Source of the DNA: Melolontha melolontha
Lineage: Eukaryota; Arthropoda; Insecta; Coleoptera; Scarabaeidae
Length of the DNA: 64,000 bases
Assembly (NCBI GenBank): GCA_935421215.2
Contig: OW285237.1
Coordinates: 18,843,729-18,907,728 of the forward strand
Reading direction: 5' to 3'
Both the position numbers and the translations under genes were made by a program. The notes beneath the pieces were generated by a model, which saw only the letters and a program-made list of their open reading frames with translations, was not told the origin of the DNA and ran no database searches. Every line of letters begins with the position of its first letter. Position 1 is the first letter of the stretch. Shown here piece after piece: positions 11,200-22,972 of this stretch.

Positions 11200-12765
11200 A
11201 TTTACCATAGAGAATTTCATACAGACATAACTATACATCTGTCTTCCATGTTACCTGGAAAACCGCCACTATATCTCCTGTACACAAAAAAGAAAATAAC
11301 TCTGATGATAATAATTACAAACCCATATCAATCCTATCCAACTTTGCAAAGGTGTATGAGGCTATACTATATGACTATATTTACTCTAACATCAAATCAT
11401 TCCTATCGCCAAATCAACATGGTTTTATGTCTAAAAGGTCTACCACTTCAAACCTGGCCCTTTTATCTCAGGCTGTATGTGAAACTCTTGACAGGGGAGA
11501 TTAGATGAACGTCATTTATACTGAATTTTCTCGTGCCTTCAATACCATTGACCATGCTACTCTCCTGGGTAAAATGAGTTTGTGCGGCTTCAGCAACTCA
11601 CTAATAATTTTCCTTACTTCTTACCTTACTGATAGAAGGAATTTTGTATACTATAATGGCTACAAATCTAGAACGTACCTTTCTACTTCCGGAGTGCCCC
11701 AAGGTTCCAATCTTAGACCCTTCTTATTTAAAATCTTTTTTAATGATTTAATAAGCTCTATTAGTTGTCGTGTTTTGGCTTATGCGGACGATTTAAAAAA
11801 TTTTGATCGAATTGGTGGTGCTCAAGATGCTGCTCTCCTTCAAGAGAACCTGGATCGTGTCGCAAATTGGTACTCTGCAAACAAATTAAATTTAGGCATC
11901 GACAAATGCTGTTTCATATCTTTCACCAGAAAACCCAATAGATATCTTTCCAATTATTGTATTAATAATATCGCAATCAACCGAAAAACACATGTCAATG
12001 CTCTTGGAGTTATTTTTGATGAGAAGCTAACCTTCCCTGATCAGGTTTCCCAAGTCACTACGTCAGCATATCGATCATTGGGTTTCATTATCCGTACGTA
12101 TAAGGACTTCGACAATATAGCTTCACTCAAGTCACTTTTTTACGCGCTAGTTGTTAGCAAGTTAGAATATGCCGTTGCGTGTGGTATCCAATATATGACT
12201 GCTATATTAATGCAGTTGCATCCATACAGCGCAAGTTTCTAAAGTATTTAAGTTATAAAGTTGATGGAGCGCACCCTTCTCGTGGTTTGGACTACAGGTT
12301 ACTCCTGGATCGTCATGGACTTGAATCGCTGGAAGCAAGATGACACCTAATTAGTTTAAATTTGATCAAAAACGTAAGTCTTCATAAGACTTGCAGAATT
12401 ACAGCAGATTACTTGCAGAAGTGAACTTTCGAGTACTTAGTCCAAACTCATGAGTGAATAAAGCACTTCTATTTCCAACGGCTAGAAAAAATATACTGCT
12501 GAGGGCTCCAATCGTTCATTCTGCCAAGAACTTCAACAGTTTAAATAAATTTTCTGCAGACACGTTTCGTTAATTTGTTTCTTCGTTTAACGTTTCTTCT
12601 TTCTCTTTTCATTCACTATTCCTTTGTATTTAGGTAGTTTGATTATATTATTGAATTATACTTTGTTTTTAATTCTTTTTCACATATGTATTATATTCAT
12701 TATTTGTTTATATTGTCTGTATTGGGGTCCTGTTGGACATTTAATAAATATTATTATTATTATAC
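11200..12765 (+). pseudogene. Non-LTR retrotransposon (LINE) RT, 5'-truncated
   Basis: Reverse transcriptase of a jockey/I/R1-like LINE. One frame runs from about 11,230 (ISPVHKKENN, YKPISILSNFAKVYEAIL) through PNQHGFMSKRSTTSNL to a TAG at 11,502. It then continues MNVIYTEFSRAFNTID (motif A Asp), TSGVPQGSNL (motif B) and VLAYADDLKNF (YADD, catalytic). The thumb follows (NWYSANKLNLGIDKC, VIFDEKLTF, SKLEYAVACGIQY). A frameshift near 12,215 precedes KYLSYKVDGAHPSRGLDY. The 3' end is a short (ATT)n tail at 12,741-12,763, typical of target-primed insertion. Endonuclease and ORF1 were not seen, which fits 5' truncation. Confidence 0.85.
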
Positions 12766-13397
12766 GTCAATTCGTCAATACATCCCATACAACACAAATT
12801 AGCAGGTTTCCATAGTTTTTTACATAGATTAATGAATTATACACTGTCCATAGGAAATTATGAAAAAGAACTAAATTTATGCAAACAAATAGCAATCAAT
12901 AGCGGCTACAAAGATACTCTAATTGAAAATATGTTGACAAAAAAACTTTTAAAAAAAGCATTGGTAGGTATAACCAGTATATAAGCTCCTGGTATATAAG
13001 CAAAATTCAAAGTTTAGATTACAAACGTAAATTAAAACAATCACAAGTTTTACTTAATGATCAATAAGATTTAAATAACTTACCTTTGTTAAATTTATTA
13101 ATTTAAAAACTGTTTAGACGATGATAGAAATGTACATTTACACAGATTTTATGCGTAAACATGTTTAGTACCCTATAGTATAACAGTTAGGGCCGAACAG
13201 ATGGACCACATTTTCCCACTACCTACAACATTTGTGAAAATTCTTAAATTTTTTAAAAAAACGTAAAATAATACTAATCTTATTCATTTTATATTTTTAA
13301 TTTAGTTTCTAACGTGCTCTTTAGTTTGAAGCCACTTTGCACGCGAAACAATTGTCGTTTTACGATTACGTATTAAAAAAGTGAAGATTTAAACCAC
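12766..13397. other. AT-rich intergenic sequence
   Basis: No gene recognised. A small duplication, agctcctggtatataagcaa with an upstream partial copy, occurs near 12,975-13,005. Confidence 0.3.
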
Positions 13398-13399
13398 TA

Positions 13400-13596
13400 A
13401 AGACCGGATTATATGTAAAATATGATTTTTTAATTGGCTTAGTTTATTTAGAAAACATTAAATAAACTTAGAAAATTCATAACTTTGTTGTAAAAAGGCA
13501 CATCAAAAAAATTATGAGCTTCCTGGGTTTATCTAATGTTCTTTTGAATAAAATAGGGCAATTATAAAAAGCATATTTTGCATATAGTCCGGTCTT
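13400..13596. mobile_element. 197-bp MITE, AAGACCGGATTA terminal repeats
   Basis: Inverted ends: aagaccggattatatgtaaa at the left and, reading inward from the right, aagaccggactatatgcaaa, both continuing atatg. TA dinucleotides flank both ends (13,398-13,399 and 13,597-13,598). No coding capacity. The same terminal sequence appears at 22,035 and 26,750, so this is a multicopy family in the window. Confidence 0.75.
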
Positions 13597-14590
13597 TATT
13601 TACCATCTAAAAGGTCAGAAAATATACAACTGATTCAGACAAATATTCAAAATCATCTCATTAAAATGTTAGTATCATTAATTGATATAGCAGACATCTC
13701 ATGGTGAAACATTTTAGTAACGGACTTCGATTAAATATTGAGAATATTGAGAATAAAGCACTTAGCTATATTTGACTAATTTTATTAGAATAACTCTGAC
13801 ATATTTTTCGGCTATTATGCCATTATCAAACAGATATCTTTAAATCTAACTTATGGATAGATGGGTGGTTAATTGCTATTTACAATAGTGTCTATGAAGA
13901 GGCTTTAGAAAAATCTAACTGTGTATTAGTTGCTAACAAATTAAGTTTCTGTGCTTTTTGATTACTAAAATTTCAAACAAATACAATGTTTTTAATATTA
14001 TTAATTCTGGGAAATGGTTATGTGCTATACAATGTTCAGAGAAAATTGTACTTTTCACCCTGTATTAAATACGTTTTTTTAATACTTCTACGGCTAAGTT
14101 GGTTGCCATAGATGTGATGAAGTATGTTCTAATTTCACAGTGGCGCTCAGCGTTCATTGTAAAGGAAGTTTTGGAATAATTAAAAAAAAAAAGGGTCCAT
14201 TGATAACGCCATCCCAAAATCCACACCAAGCAGTGACTTTTTGTGGATACATCGGCTTCTCTAAGATCTGTCTTGAAATATCATCACCCCAAATGCCACA
14301 GCTTGGCTTATTAACGAATCCGCTAAGGTGATAATAGTCTTATTATATAGGTCTTATTACAGAAGATGATTATCATAACAAAATTTTTGGAAAACATATT
14401 GGAGCGACTAAAACCTCACCATTTGTATAAAACGAAAACATTTTTAATAATAAATTATTAAAAATCGGATATGGAAAACAACAAAAATTTATATGTGTGT
14501 GAAAATTACTATCCACACATATAGACACATGTTTTGTCGTGTTATACCTGTCGGTGCATGATGCGGAGATATATAACAACGAATTCTAAT
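13597..14590. other. AT-rich intergenic sequence
   Basis: No gene, repeat or element end that I can support. Small open frames at 14,140-14,331 and 14,373-14,579 have no recognisable domain. Confidence 0.25.
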
Positions 14591-15849
14591 AAAAATAATG
14601 TTTCAGACGTACAAAATGATGACGTAATGGATAGCGATGTAAGCAAATTGTAATAAGTTTTCTGGATCCAGTAACGCTAACGATGATGATAACACTACTG
14701 CAGAAAAAATTTATAATAGTGATAATACAAACCCGAATATTGCATCTGCAAATTTTCATACTTCTCCAAGCAGCCTGAAGTGAAGAATATAATCATCAGC
14801 TAAAGATAGAATTCAATCACGTCATATTATTGGTGTAAACCTGCCTTGGCACAAAAATATATGGCTGCAGCACTAACAGCTTTTCAGTTGTTTGACTGAA
14901 ATTATTATGCAGTAAATTGCGCATTGTACCATCTTAGAAGTAAAACGTGTTTACAATGGGAAATCGAAAACGTGAACTGTTGAACTTAATGAATTTTGTT
15001 AATTACTTATTTAGACTGGAGTTGACAGAAATTGTGATGCTCCTGCAAGTGATGAATTTGCTAATTTCATATATTGGGTTCATATTTCGATTTGTAGAAA
15101 TACAAAGATATATTGGATATATATATTGGATATATATTTTATATTGGATATATAAAATAACTCCAAAAACGCGTTCAGAAACTGATAAATTAGCACTGGT
15201 ACCTTATCTTACATCTGGTATCTATTTATTCAACGATACAAAACGTGCATCATATGAGATACAAATTTAAAAATTGATGAACAACTTGTTAGCGTCAGAG
15301 GCAGATGCCGATTCGTTTCAGTATATGCCACATAAGTTGGCAAAGTACAGTTTGGGAAATTTTTTGATCATGCAAATGTAAACCTGGCTTTGCTCTTTAT
15401 GGTTTAGCTTATGTTGGTCGCCAGCTTGGGGACTCTACACATAAGATTCTGAGATTTTAAATTCTGCAGACATTAGTAAGTAACGTAGTATTGATGATTC
15501 TGGGCTGAATCTGAAAATTGACAATTTTTTTACGAACGTTCCATTGGCAGAGTACCGTTTGAAAAGAAATATTACTTTTGTTGGAACGCTACGTCAAAAT
15601 TAGCGAGATATTACAAAAGAGATCTAACCATTGAAAAATCGTTTAGTTACATCTTCTTTATTTCACTTCAAAATCAACGTAAGCATGGTAAGTTATGCAC
15701 CTAAAAAGAACAAATCCATAATTGTGCTCAGCACTATGCATTATGAGGCAGCTCTTAATGACGATGCTAAAAGCAAGTCCGAAAATACCTCCTACTACAG
15801 CAAAACCAAATGCAGTGTCGATGCCATCGATTAAATGATATCCACATAC

Positions 15850-18452
15850 TAGTGGCGGCTCGGGGTGGATCACATAGGGAGTGTATAATTTCAAAATTAA
15901 AAAGTGTAATACAAAAACGCTTACCCAATCCTTATAAATTTCACCGACGTACTGTTCCAGACAGGTACTGTTCATTGTAGAGTTTGTTTTGAGGGAATAG
16001 TAAATATTACACTACACAGTTTAATTACATCTGACGATAAACGAAGTCCATTTTACGTGTCTTTGACTTGCAGAACAGTTCTATCACTTTTTCATTAAAG
16101 TTTGTGAAATCATTTATACATTCTTTTTCACAAGATAACATAGTAAGGGCATTTAATATCTCTTCTTTCATTGTATTTCTGAGGAAAGTTTTTATTCTCT
16201 ACAGCCGTGAAAACTGGCGTTCCGCTTCGGACGTTGTCATTGGGATTGTAATGACAATTTTTAAAAGCGTAACAACTTCATTAAAGGTGTCGTCGCTTAA
16301 TCCATCCAGCAGAAGACCTAGCAGACCTACAGCACCGACTTCTATATTTTGCCTAAATTCTTCTCTAGAATATAGAACGCTTAATTCAGTGCGTAGTCTG
16401 CTTTCATTGTGGCATGGATAAAATTTTACTGCTTCAAGGCAATCTTCCGGAAATTTTTTTTGAAAAGAGGAGAACTGTTTAAAAGAAATTAAGTTTGCTA
16501 ATATTAAGTGCCCTGTATACCGAAATCTAGTTTTTATTTCTAGCAAAATAATATCGCACACTTCAATAGTTTCCCTCCTTCTTTGGCTACCATCAGTTAC
16601 TCTTCGCCGCTTTGATGGCCGAGGAGTCAGTTCTTGGTCATTTTGTTTAACCAACTGATTATCTGTGTCAGCGATTTCGGTTCGAATTTTTCCAATAGCG
16701 CGTTCAAAATTATCTAAATTATTCTTGATTTTTAATGCATCTGTATTGACATTTTGTAATTTATTAAACAATATGTCCACATGTGGCATAATTTTATGAA
16801 AGAAAGTTAACCAATAGATAAAATTTTCCTCCTCTAAAATTCGCAAATTGGCACTAGCTTGATGAATGGTAGTTTGCAAACTAGCTTCTCCCTCGATTTG
16901 TTCTAGAGCTTCAATTATTTCTTCGCGGTGCTCATATATTGTATTCACTGTCCTAGAATTGAAGTTCCATCTTATTTTTGAAGAACGAGGTAAGCTTTTT
17001 CTCTGAAGGAATTCTTCCAATCTTGCAGCTCATTGTGGTGAAGTGGAGAAAAATGTACATAATCTCGTCAGATTTGCAAAAAAAAAATCTGCAAAAATGA
17101 CATAATTAGATTTGTCTTGTGTGCATAACAATGTACAAAATTAGCCCTTGGATACTGGTCTTGAACATGTCTTTGCACGCCGTTAATAGCACCACTCATG
17201 ACTGCTGCCCCATCATAGCTCTGTGCAATCAGTTTTTCTGGGTCATCAACAAGCAAACTAATTTCGTTAAGGATGGAGGCAGATAAAGAATTAGCATCAT
17301 GTCCACTAGGCAGAAGAAATTTCCAAAATCTTTCGACCGGTCTCGGGTTCACAATATATCTTAAAACAACCACCAACTGAAACTGATTGGACACATCTGT
17401 GGTTTCATCAGCTATCACAGATATGAAGTCGGTTGCTTTAATTTCACTGGCAACTTGTTCATGATACACGTTCAACATTTCATCAAGCAGTACATTCTGT
17501 ATCGTTTTTGATAATCCCTTAAAAACCGGTGCTGCTTCGATGTGATATCTGAGCGATTTATCCAATTCCGCCGTAAAATTTATCAATGCCCTTGTTATTC
17601 GACGTTTGCTATTCATCATGACCTCGAAGTGCCAGTTCAAACGCGCCACAAAATCTAATGCAATTTATTATCAAATTTAACGCATGCCTATTTTTTGTTA
17701 CCTTTTCATTGTGTTGTTGAATTGCTTTTCTATATGATGAATCTAAAACATTCTGAATGTTATTTTTTCCTAACATTCTTAGACTAAATATATTTTTCAA
17801 ATGCCCTTCGGAATTTTCATGTTAACTAATTTTAGCACTAAGATGAATTAAGTCTCTTATTCCGTTCTTTGACCAAGACGGTTCACCACCAAACAAAAGA
17901 CACGGAAAACAAAACAAAGTATTTTTAATTTCACACCCACAAATCCAGTCATTTTTCTGATAAATATTCATTTTGAATTTTCTTATAACGTCTTTACCTT
18001 TAACAGATTGTTTATTTTCTAAACATAATTGAGACATCGGCCGTTTAAGATTTTTTACTGCGATTTTTTCATTATACGTTAACCGCGAAAACGCGTTGTT
18101 CTGTAAAAAAGATACCGTATTCATTGTAAAAACGCCCGAGAGCAGTCTCGTTCAATTGCTCCAACGCTAAGTGCCTATTGTACGACATTGAACTATGGCA
18201 AAATACAGTTTTCCCCACCATCAATGTAATGTTAATGCCTTAACAGAGCAACTGTTGGGCTTTGCTCAGTATATCTGTGACGACGATCAGTATATGTACG
18301 TTGTTAGCGTGCCACGTTCCTCGTCAATAACTATGAATACATAATATATATAATAAATAAATGCTTTCACAGTTAGTCGCCGCTTGGTTTGTTTTGTTGC
18401 ACAATTCCAGGGGTGCAATTGCTCACTTGCTCTCATTAAAGAGCCGTCACTG
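15850..18452 (-). mobile_element. Complete hAT element (ZMYM1/DUF4371 type) with 8-bp TSD
   Basis: A 2.6-kb hAT inserted in the piggyBac. The left end is tagtggcggctc. The right end read inward is cagtgacggctc, the usual TIR style of this hAT group. Flanking octamers are ccacatac (15,842-15,849) and caacatac (18,453-18,460), seven of eight identical. Removing the element joins piggyBac codons ISTY directly to TCKRQ, which fixes the insertion point independently. It encodes the transposase listed separately. Confidence 0.85.
16025..18124 (-). pseudogene. hAT transposase, TTF zinc finger + DUF4371 + dimerisation domain
   Basis: ZMYM1-like hAT transposase, about 700 codons, inside the element at 15,850-18,452. 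The ATG at 18,124 starts MNTVSFLQNNAFSRLTYNEK. A TTF-type Cys-rich finger (DWICGCEIKNTLFCFPCLLF) is followed by DUF4371: FISVIADETTDVSNQFQLVV (first Asp), IAQSYDGAAVMSGAINGVQ (second Asp) and HCYAHKTNLI. The C-terminal hAT dimerisation region is IPMTTSEAERQFSRL (catalytic Glu region). It ends DFVYRQM and stops at 16,025-16,027. Lesions: stops after LSAKIS and FSRL, a frameshift near 17,640 and one at the poly-A run near 17,080. The triad survives, so loss of function looks recent. Confidence 0.9.
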
Positions 18453-18849
18453 CAACATACACTTGTAAAAGGCAAAGTATGCGATGGTCTACGACATTTT
18501 GTTTTTCGATATAATTGTGCCACGTCAATTACTGAAGTCGCTTATTTTTATTATCAAATAACATTCAAATTATAACGCTGGTCTCATTCATAGACGCAAA
18601 ATGTTTCTAAAAAAATTAGCAAAGGAATTGGTGATACTCTATATGGCAAGCAAATCGACTAATATACCAGAAATTAATGTTATCACAGAGTTGCCGATGC
18701 TTTGCCACTTCATCCTTGTACTATTCCAGGTATTGTCGAAAGATATCAAGGAAGGTAAACCCTTGAGCAGTACAGAAAAAACAAGAAACCAAAAAAAAAA
18801 CAGTCACCAATACTGATGACTTTGATCAAATAGCTATTCGGAATACAAT

Positions 18850-19095
18850 ATATGATATGTATCGAAATAGTAAATGAGAAACAAAAATGTAAATTATTTT
18901 TGAGAGCTTGTTTTTGTAGATGAAGCGGATTTTCCAAAATGGCACTATAAGTAGTCGTGGCAAGATTAGAATATTCAAAGTATCAAAGGACTAAAATTGA
19001 TGGGCTAAGGTTAGTTAACGATTATCATTTCAAATACATGCACGGATCAATATAAAGACATAACCCATATATCACTTAAGTGACATCAGACATAA
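18850..19095. other. Sequence between piggyBac and LINE relics
   Basis: Probably the decayed piggyBac 3' region. I cannot identify a terminal repeat or TTAA boundary with confidence. Confidence 0.3.
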
Positions 19096-19099
19096 GCTA

Positions 19100-19690
19100 T
19101 TCTGTAATTTTCAGTTAACCGGCAACAATGTGGAGGCGAAGAGACATTTAATGAATTGGAACTTACAGTGAACAGAGTATAATTACTCAATGGTGCTCTA
19201 AATACAAATTAGGGTTAAACAATAAGAAGTGCTGTTTTGTTTATCATACGAAAAAGGTCCATTCTATTGACTCAGTATATTACACTAGTGCAAATTCTTT
19301 CGAAACTTGTCTTTGTTAAAAACGTTTAAAAAAAGTTTTGTTTTGAGCAAAGTGAATATGCTTCACCCGTATGGTCACCACATTATATTTATTTGCAATT
19401 GTTTATGAAAAAAGTACAGTACACGTTTTTTGAAGTATTTGAGTTATAAAGTTGATCATGCCTGTCCTGAACGTAACATCGACTATAATTCGCTGCTCAG
19501 AAGACATTATGTTCAGTCCCTACAATATTGTCATCAAATTCAGAAAGCAAGATTTCTATGGAGGCTCATTCACAGAGCTATTGATTCGCCACTGTTACTT
19601 TCCTCAATTAATTTTTTTAGTTCCTTGTTTATCCTCTCATTCCTGTCCTACCTTTGCCTTACCATACCATTTCCCAAAACCAATTTCCTG
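19100..19690 (+). pseudogene. LINE RT thumb/C-terminal fragment
   Basis: Degraded C-terminal part of the same LINE group as 11,200-12,765. One frame reads QWCSKYKLGLNNKKCCFVYH, the thumb block after the RT palm. About 250 bp on, KYLSYKVDHACPERNIDY with LLRRHYVQSLQY aligns with KYLSYKVDGAHPSRGLDY with LLLDRHGLESLEAR of the other copy. Several frameshifts and stops. It is interrupted downstream by the second LINE insertion. Confidence 0.75.
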
Positions 19691-19714
19691 CACTTTATAG
19701 TGACATTTTCTTTG

Positions 19715-20452
19715 ATGCATGCTCTCTCAGCGAGTATTATAGAACGAGACCAAATTACAAAAATCACGTACGCATCAAGTTGGAACTTGTAAATTGCTCA
19801 TGTATATACACGTCATGCATGCATGTTCATACACGTCGCTATTAACACAGCGACATAAAATAATAGTAATTTAAACTTCATTAACGAATTGTATTGACAC
19901 TTGGATCACCACAATGACTGCGTGGGTTTTCATGGACTTGATTAAGGCGTTTGATTTAGTAGATTACGAGCTTCTGTTGAGAAAGTTGAATTCGTATGGC
20001 ATGCGTGGAGCCGTTAACAAATGGATTCGATCATACCTCACAGACAGAGACCAGGTCATTGATTTAAATGGAAAACTATCAAAGACCTACAATACTAGAC
20101 TGGTGTGCCCCAGAGCTCTGTCCTTGGCCCACTTCTTTTTGTGATGTTCGTAAATGACCTGCCGAATATAGTATCAAACGGTTCACCATGTTCGCTGAGA
20201 CAGTACTTATTTGTGTAGATCCGGTCACATGAACGAGACAAGAACTCTGACACAACGGATGCTGAATATTTTTAGAAACTGGTTCCAAGAAAACTATTTG
20301 ATTGTTAATAGGAACAAAACAGTGTTTATAAACTATTCGGCGAAGCCCTCGGCTAGTGATACATCTTTGCTGAAGAGTTGAGAATAAATTTACACAACAA
20401 GTGCATGGTACTAAGTTTCTTGGCATGTACGTGGATAGTGGCTTGACGTGGC
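19715..20452 (+). mobile_element. LINE RT fragment, copy 2, with target-site duplication
   Basis: Second copy of the 8746-9370 fragment, extending about 100 bp further. It has MDLIKAFDLVDYELLLRKL (motif A) and WIRSYLTDRDQVIDLNGK. A frameshift precedes SVLGPLLFVMFVNDLPNIV, the FADD box is broken by a small deletion, and the end reads GTKFLGMYVDSGLTW. It is bracketed by a direct repeat, ttatagtgacatttt at 19,695-19,709 and 20,453-20,467, with similar sequence just beyond (ctttgatgc/tttatgcc). This looks like a target-site duplication, so the fragment with both ends missing probably inserted as it stands. Confidence 0.75.
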
Positions 20453-20467
20453 TTATAGTGACATTTT

Positions 20468-21049
20468 TTTATGCCATTAATCAACTGCACTGAGTTATGT
20501 TTACAATTTTTATTTTTCATGGATTAAATTAATATAAAAATACCCTTATAGTCTTACTATTAAGAAAATATAATAAAATTATTGTTGAATCAACATAATA
20601 AACCACGAATAAGAAACAGCAGAATTAGTACTTTTATTAATAGAAAATAAACAGTTATCAAGGTGTATGTAATATAAACATTACGATAATAGACGCTTTT
20701 ACTTTAAGCGGTATTTAAAATTTTCTCTTAATAATTTTATATAACCCCGGTTTAAAATAAATACTTGTAGGGTTAAAAATGTAATAACGCTCATAGGAAC
20801 TACATAAACAATATTTGTCAGTGGTGAATTATGTATTACTAATTAAGCCAAAAATGGATGATTCTGATGTAGATATGCCTTTTGATATAGAAGAATCAGC
20901 TAATTTAGCAATATTCAATAATACCTACTAAATCAAGAAACAAGAATTTAAAGAAACATACTGAGAGAACATTTCCTGGAAGCTGTTTCGACTAGATTAA
21001 ATCTACCATGCTCAGTGTATAACAAGCAAGTAAGTATTTCAAAGAAAGT
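20468..21049. other. AT-rich; possible start of a small ORF
   Basis: Mostly featureless. At 20,853 an ATG opens MDDSDVDMPFDIEESANLAI, followed across a frameshift by PTKSRNKNLKKHTE. The acidic start and the PTKSR word resemble N-termini of Crypton-like tyrosine-recombinase proteins that I recall from insects. No catalytic region is present, so this stays a guess. Confidence 0.2.
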
Positions 21050-21095
21050 CAGTTACTAAAACTAATTCAGATTCAGGACTTAGTTTTAGTAACTG
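21050..21095. repeat. Perfect 16-bp hairpin
   Basis: cagttactaaaactaa (21,050-21,065) and its exact reverse complement (21,080-21,095), separated by 14 nt. No associated gene or terminator context is evident. Confidence 0.7.
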
Positions 21096-21329
21096 CGTTT
21101 GTGACAATTTTGTTGTTAATGTATATACACACACCACAGCTGTAACTGAGAGATTAATAAAGTGTTTATTATTTCTTATTATTAAAGTTTTCTTTAAGCG
21201 TATAATAATTTCGATATTATACTTTTCACAACTTTATATTGAAAGATTTAATTTTTATCAGGCGCCAATTTCGTCGTTATTATTGTACGCCGGAGCTGAA
21301 AAGAATATATTTAAATAACTTGGGAAGAG

Positions 21330-21706
21330 TGTCTTCCTCTATGAATTCTCCCTAAATTTATTCTGACAGACTTCACTTTGCGCAATTAACCTAAAACGTT
21401 AAATGCCAACATTATCATTAATACAATGAATCAAATGTGTAATCTGTCATTTAAGCCAAACCCGAAAATGATTTACAAAATCTTAAAGAAATATTCTAAG
21501 CTTGAAAGAAAAAATAGTGTCTTCCTTTATGTATTCTCACTAAGTTCATTCTGACAGACTTCACTTTGCGCAATTAACCTAAAACGTTAATTGCCAACGT
21601 CATCATTAATACAGAGAATCAAATACATAATTTGAGTCTAACCCGAAAATGATTTACAAAATCTTAAAAAAATATTCTAATTAAACGCTTGAAATGAAAA
21701 ATAGTA
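21330..21706. repeat. Tandem duplication, 188-bp unit, two copies
   Basis: gtcttcct starts at 21,331 and 21,519. Both copies continue through cttcactttgcgcaattaac and end aacccgaaaatgatttacaa followed by aatctta. Identity is high with scattered substitutions and small indels. No coding potential seen. Confidence 0.85.
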
Positions 21707-21749
21707 CATATACAGTATGTCACCGAATGGACTGAACAAGAGGAAAAAA

Positions 21750-22030
21750 AATAATAAATGCTAGAATTTGTGTAGCCAGCTTAGACACATTGCTGATATG
21801 CTTGTTAAATGTAAGTTGTTCATCAAACGTAACTCTCAGGTTTTTAATTGATTCAACACGTGATGTATTCATATCTCCAAGTTTGTAATTGAAATTTAGT
21901 TTTTTGTTAAAGATAAAATCTTACGCTTGTCGGGGTTTAAAGACAAACAGTTATTTGTGCACCAATTCTGTATGTTATCCAGATCGGCCTGTAGTAGACG
22001 ACATTTCCTCTAGTCGGTGACACAAGAAAA
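21750..22030 (-). pseudogene. LINE RT fragment, thumb region (split LINE, part 2)
   Basis: On the minus strand: LLQADLDNIQNWCTNNCLSL then NPDK, and across a frameshift YKLGDMNTSRVESIKNLRVT then FDEQLTFNKHISNVSKLA. This aligns with the thumb region of the 11.2-kb LINE (LLQENLDRVANWYSANKLNL). The upstream palm motif B is found on the same strand at 27,490-27,585. The two are probably one LINE separated by later insertions, although about 20 residues including the YADD box are not found. Confidence 0.7.
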
Positions 22031-22236
22031 TAACACCGGATTATAGGCATATTTGTGCATATTTTACATATAATATGCATTTATCCCTTTTAATGCACAT
22101 CTGGAAGAATTTTGTATATTAATGGATAATTTCAGTTTTTTTTTGTTCGCATACTTAAATGGTTTTCTTTGGAGACTGTGGTTAAGTAAAAACTTAAAAA
22201 AGGTATATAACCCCTTACCACAATTATTAATAGTAT

Positions 22237-22279
22237 CCTAAATATGTATTTCGACAACTAAGTCGTCATCATCAGTAGG
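22237..22279 (-). ncRNA. Hammerhead-ribozyme-like motif, Penelope copy B
   Basis: Helix I CCTA/TAGG, core CTGATGA, helix II GACGAC/GTTGTC (one G-U pair), GAAA, and helix III around ATA-CA-TAT. The core is intact apart from the extra T before helix II shared with copies A and C. Confidence 0.6.
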
Positions 22280-22561
22280 TAAAACCACTAATCAAAGTGT
22301 CGCACATGGGGCACAGTCAAGCTAGAATACCGCTTACGCAACAACTACTTTACACGGCTTCCACGTATATACTAATTTAAACATGCAAATATATCTAACG
22401 AAAAAGGTCGACAAACTTACCTCTCTTAGGAAACCGGCATTCACATATGTTTAAGCTCCAATTTGAAATATATCGAACGAAAGATCGACAAAAATTACCT
22501 CTCTTAAGGAAACGGCACTCAACATGTGTTAATACTTCAATTTAAAACGTCGACGACCTTT

Positions 22562-22972
22562 TCATGGTTCTAAAAATGAAAAGAGACAAGTGAAGGGAAT
22601 CGGTGCTATATTACCGTTCATGGAATGTTGTTTGTTTTTAGCGATATGAATGCTTTCGTAGGCGTCAAGATCGCGGGGGTTATCTATGCCCTTTAAAAGC
22701 TTTAACCCTTTAATCGACCAATTGTGTAGTGTACTTAAAGCATGGTTGGCAACGTTAGATTTATCTGGTCTATTGTATTTAATATGTGATATGTGTTCTT
22801 TAAACCGGGTTATTATTGGTCGTTTTGTTTGGCCTATATATTTCAAATTACAATCATCGCAACTAATTTCGTATATACCTGATTTCGAATTAAAATGAAC
22901 TCAATCTTTAGTATTCCCTAGAAGACTTTTGATAGTATTTTCGGACCGAAAGGCAACTTGGAGACCTTTCTT
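22562..22972 (-). pseudogene. Penelope GIY-YIG endonuclease domain, minus copy
   Basis: C-terminal part of a Penelope protein. On the minus strand it reads from VAFRSENTIKSLLGN to SGIYEISCDDCNLKYIGQT, the GIY...YIG signature of the single-strand nicking endonuclease. RPIITRFKEHISHI follows, and it ends FTCLFSFLEP. Nearly identical to the C-terminus of the plus copy. No RT is present because the copy is truncated at the junction. The Tyr of the YIG box and the Arg of the RFKEH helix are retained. A one-base shift near 22,890 separates the GIY and YIG halves. Confidence 0.85.

Larger units (their letters stand above)
14600..18840 (+). pseudogene. piggyBac transposase relic, split by a hAT
   Basis: Heavily mutated piggyBac transposase. 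An Asp-rich N-terminus near 14,610-14,760 (NNVSDVQNDDVMDSD) is followed by TRSETDKLAL with YLFNDTK, and IDEQLVSVRGRCRF across a frameshift near 15,280 (first catalytic Asp). Further on come LKIDNFFTNVPLAEY (second Asp) with ITFVGTLRQN, and VSYAPKKNKSIIVLSTMH with YYSKTKCSVDAID (third Asp). After the hAT insertion at 15,850-18,452 it resumes TCKRQSMRW and RRKMFLKKLAKELVILY, then IPGIVERYQ. The Cys-rich C-terminal finger is not clear. Many stops and frameshifts mark it as older than the piggyBac at 28.8 kb. Confidence 0.8.
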
